This document shows, in pieces, positions 5,940-6,769 of a stretch of DNA of 6,769 nt (the stretch's first letter is position 1; every line of letters starts with the position of its first letter). The notes below the pieces were generated by a model. The model saw nothing but the letters and a program-made list of their open reading frames with translations. It was not told the DNA's origin and did no database searches. The translations under genes were made by a program, and so were the position numbers. This stretch comes from Microcaldota archaeon (GTDB lineage: Archaea > Micrarchaeota > Micrarchaeia > Micrarchaeales > Micrarchaeaceae). The DNA lies in contig JAJYZH010000029.1 in the NCBI GenBank assembly GCA_021800135.1, positions 1-6,769 on the forward strand, read 5' to 3'.

Positions 5940-6108
5940 TTTACCCTCTGATCGATTGGTTTAATTTTGCCCTCGGTCGAAATGGGCTTCATCACTTTTC
6001 AGTAGTTACTCTTTTCCTCATCGGACATATATGCTTCAATCATTAAGATTAATAACCCTTCTTTCACTCTTATTAGGTGCGGAGATTACGTCGTACACCG
6101 GTGTTCTT
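5940..6108. other. Divergent promoter region between the archaeosortase-like gene and archease
   Basis: This 169-base gap must serve both genes. On the plus strand ATTAATAA (6048-6055) is a plausible box A for archease, giving a start near 6077. On the minus strand ATATATG (6025-6032 region) could serve the archaeosortase-like gene with a leader of about 60 bases, and an AAAATTAAA element near 5965 is an alternative. None is strong. A possible but weak C/D-box RNA signature lies on the minus strand at 5973-6024 (see findings). No convincing protein-coding gene is seen. Confidence 0.3.
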
Positions 6109-6543
6109 ATGGTTAGAAAATTCAGGTACGTGAATCATACGGCAGATGTGGAGTTCAAGGCTTACGGAATCAGCATAGACCAGGCACTGGAAAACTCATT
6201 CATTGCGCTTTTTGACACGCTTGCGTATTTAAATAAACTCTCAAAATCTGCAGGAAGGCAACGGACAGTAAAAATAATGCTTTCGGCGGACAGCATGGAG
6301 GACATGGTCTGGAAATCTCTTCAACGGGCGTTGTCCATCGGAGATGCAAACGGGCTGCTGTTTTACGGCGCCAAAGTAAAAATCAGCGAATCTGGAAAAA
6401 GGCCTTCGGTTTCAGTAGAGCTTTTAGGCAAGCCCGCACGGCCGGAATACGCCAAATTTGATGTAAAAGGCATATCAAAATACAACCTTTCCGTAAACCG
6501 CAGAGGCAAAATATACACCATAGATGTGGTTGTGGATGTATAA
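6109..6543 (+). CDS. Archease, activator of the RtcB RNA ligase
   Basis: Small cytosolic metal-binding cofactor that promotes guanylylation and turnover of RtcB, the ligase that joins tRNA exons after intron removal in archaea. The 144 residues match the family's usual size (about 140) and pattern. NHTADVEFKAYG (9-20) includes the conserved H-T-A-D. The acidic central segment SADSMEDMVWKSLQRAL (59-75) matches the family. Near the C-terminus come DVKGISKYNL (118-127) and the terminal strand with D139 and D143. The frame is open further upstream to ATG 6031, which would add a hydrophobic 26-residue leader. I rejected it because archease is cytosolic, the family begins just before the HTAD motif, and GGTG lies 5 bases before ATG 6109. 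The TAA stop is 5 bases from the 3' end of the convergent tRNA-Cys gene, which itself carries an intron. Confidence 0.93.
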   Translation: MVRKFRYVNHTADVEFKAYGISIDQALENSFIALFDTLAYLNKLSKSAGRQRTVKIMLSADSMEDMVWKSLQRALSIGDANGLLFYGAKVKISESGKRPSVSVELLGKPARPEYAKFDVKGISKYNLSVNRRGKIYTIDVVVDV

Positions 6544-6548
6544 GTGTA

Positions 6549-6634
6549 AGCCAGGAAGGGGATTTTCGCCGAAAGGAGTCGAACCCCTCTATGCCGCTCT
6601 GCAGGCGGCCGCATAGCTGATCTGCCATCCTGGC
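6549..6634 (-). tRNA. tRNA-Cys(GCA) with intron in the T-arm
   Basis: Read on the minus strand, the 7-bp acceptor stem is GCCAGGA (6634-6628) paired with TCCTGGC (6556-6550). The discriminator is T73 (6549), the identity base of tRNA-Cys. The anticodon stem is GCCGC/GCGGC around loop CTGCAGA, with anticodon GCA at 6602-6600. The T-stem is AGGGG/CCCCT. CCA is not encoded. The gene is 86 bases, about 15 too long. The excess falls in the T-loop and folds as an intron (separate entry); removing it restores the loop TTCGACT. The D-arm is short: a 3-bp GCA/TGC stem and a loop of 9 that lacks the usual GG, having AG instead. The variable loop has 4 bases. A TATA box lies about 30 bases upstream. Confidence 0.93.
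6563..6577 (-). other. 15-nt tRNA intron at position 59/60 with bulge-helix-bulge fold
   Basis: The intron reads TCCTTTCGGCGAAAA on the minus strand. Around it the precursor folds into a bulge-helix-bulge: the T-stem AGGGG/CCCCT, a central 4-bp helix TTCG/CGAA, 3-nt bulges ACT and AAT on opposite strands, and a 2-bp CC/GG helix closed by TTTC. Cutting each bulge after its second base removes exactly these 15 bases and leaves a standard 7-base T-loop TTCGACT. Non-canonical intron sites are known in some archaea, including ultrasmall lineages whose splicing endonuclease has a broad substrate range. Confidence 0.82.
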
Positions 6635-6680
6635 CTGCATGAAATTTAGAGCTGCATATCTATATATTTATTTCATGCAG
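6635..6680. repeat. 11-bp perfect inverted repeat flanking a shared TATA region
   Basis: CTGCATGAAAT (6635-6645) and ATTTCATGCAG (6670-6680) are perfect reverse complements separated by 24 bases. The left arm directly abuts the first base of tRNA-Cys. A partial third copy, CTGCAT, lies at 6652-6657. The spacer holds the TATA elements of both divergent genes, so the arms lie symmetrically around them. This is either a regulatory site or a chance AT-rich palindrome; the perfect 11-bp match argues for the first. Confidence 0.55.
6658..6670. promoter_or_regulatory. Shared TATA-rich core for tRNA-Cys and the downstream gene
   Basis: TCTATATATTTA can act as box A in either direction. For tRNA-Cys (minus) it is centred about 30 bases from the mature 5' end. 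For the plus-strand gene it predicts a start near 6690, about 24 bases before the ATG at 6714. Both spacings are reasonable for archaeal promoters. Confidence 0.5.
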
Positions 6681-6713
6681 ATTCAATAAAATAAGGTTCT
6701 GCAAGGTGTCGCA

Positions 6714-6769
6714 ATGGAAGTACTTTCTCTTGAAGACGGAAGCAGGCTCGTATCTGCAGCGAGAAGTGC
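6714..6769 (+). CDS. Probable AMMECR1-family protein, first 18 residues (runs off right edge)
   Basis: Only the N-terminus MEVLSLEDGSRLVSAARS is visible. The pattern S-L-E-D-G-x-x-L-V-x-x-A-R is how many archaeal AMMECR1-domain proteins begin, a widespread family whose biochemical role is unclear and for which links to radical-type modification chemistry have been suggested from context. The start is well supported: AGGTG (6704-6708) lies 5 bases before the ATG, and a TATA box sits about 50 bases upstream. With so few residues, the family call is tentative, but the coding start itself is more certain. Confidence 0.55.
   Translation, partial: MEVLSLEDGSRLVSAARS

Noticed and set aside
6031..6108. 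Upstream extension of archease resembling a short signal peptide
   Set aside because: Archease is cytosolic and starts just before the HTAD motif; the ATG at 6109 has GGTG at proper spacing, and the extension overlaps the probable promoter.
6549..6634. Long variable arm (type II tRNA) as explanation for the extra 15 bases
   Set aside because: The 17 bases before the 3' acceptor strand cannot form a T-stem, whereas AGGGG/CCCCT with a BHB intron fits exactly and the anticodon is GCA.

Overview
The window looks archaeal. It carries a DNA topoisomerase VI B subunit, a Pno1/Dim2-type KH ribosome-biogenesis protein, an archaeosortase-family membrane protein, archease, and a tRNA-Cys gene interrupted in its T-arm by a 15-nt intron with a bulge-helix-bulge (BHB) fold. 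TATA-like boxes lie upstream of several genes, and several starts have Shine-Dalgarno sequences of the GGTG/GAGG type. A bacterial-style class II LysS, moderate G+C, very frequent ATA and AGG codons, and a non-canonical tRNA intron point to a DPANN lineage. Micrarchaeota (ARMAN-2-like) is my best guess, but this is inference.

Layout, left to right. Positions 1-510 (minus) hold the N-terminal part of topoisomerase VI subunit B, which runs off the left edge. 581-1087 (minus) hold the KH protein, in the same direction and probably co-transcribed. 1088-1324 is a divergent promoter region with an 11-nt-period direct repeat and an inverted repeat. It serves an uncharacterised coiled-coil plus winged-helix protein at 1325-1861 (plus), which may regulate itself. 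A strongly structured 3' end with a T7 tract follows, then the lysS promoter with nested inverted repeats and lysS (1995-3443, plus). lysS overlaps tail-to-tail by 8 bases with a Nudix/family-4-like uracil-DNA glycosylase fusion (3436-4410, minus). That gene is translationally coupled to the upstream archaeosortase-like gene (4419-5939, minus). Archease (6109-6543, plus) is divergent from the archaeosortase gene and ends 5 bases from the intron-bearing tRNA-Cys (6549-6634, minus). An 11-bp perfect inverted repeat around a shared TATA-rich core separates the tRNA from the start of a probable AMMECR1-family gene (6714 onward, plus).

The genes mostly concern information processing: DNA topology, ribosome assembly, lysine charging, DNA repair and nucleotide-pool cleaning, and tRNA splicing. 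Archease assists the RtcB ligase that joins archaeal tRNA exons, so its position beside a tRNA that must be spliced is suggestive. The archaeosortase-like gene is the exception: it implies surface-protein processing, and its large sequon-rich C-terminal domain is unusual.

The points most worth a second look are the T-arm intron of tRNA-Cys, the glycosylase that has lost three of the four expected cluster cysteines and is fused to a Nudix domain, the archaeosortase ectodomain, and the promoter architecture of the winged-helix gene. No CRISPR array, insertion sequence or intergenic stretch over 300 bases is present.
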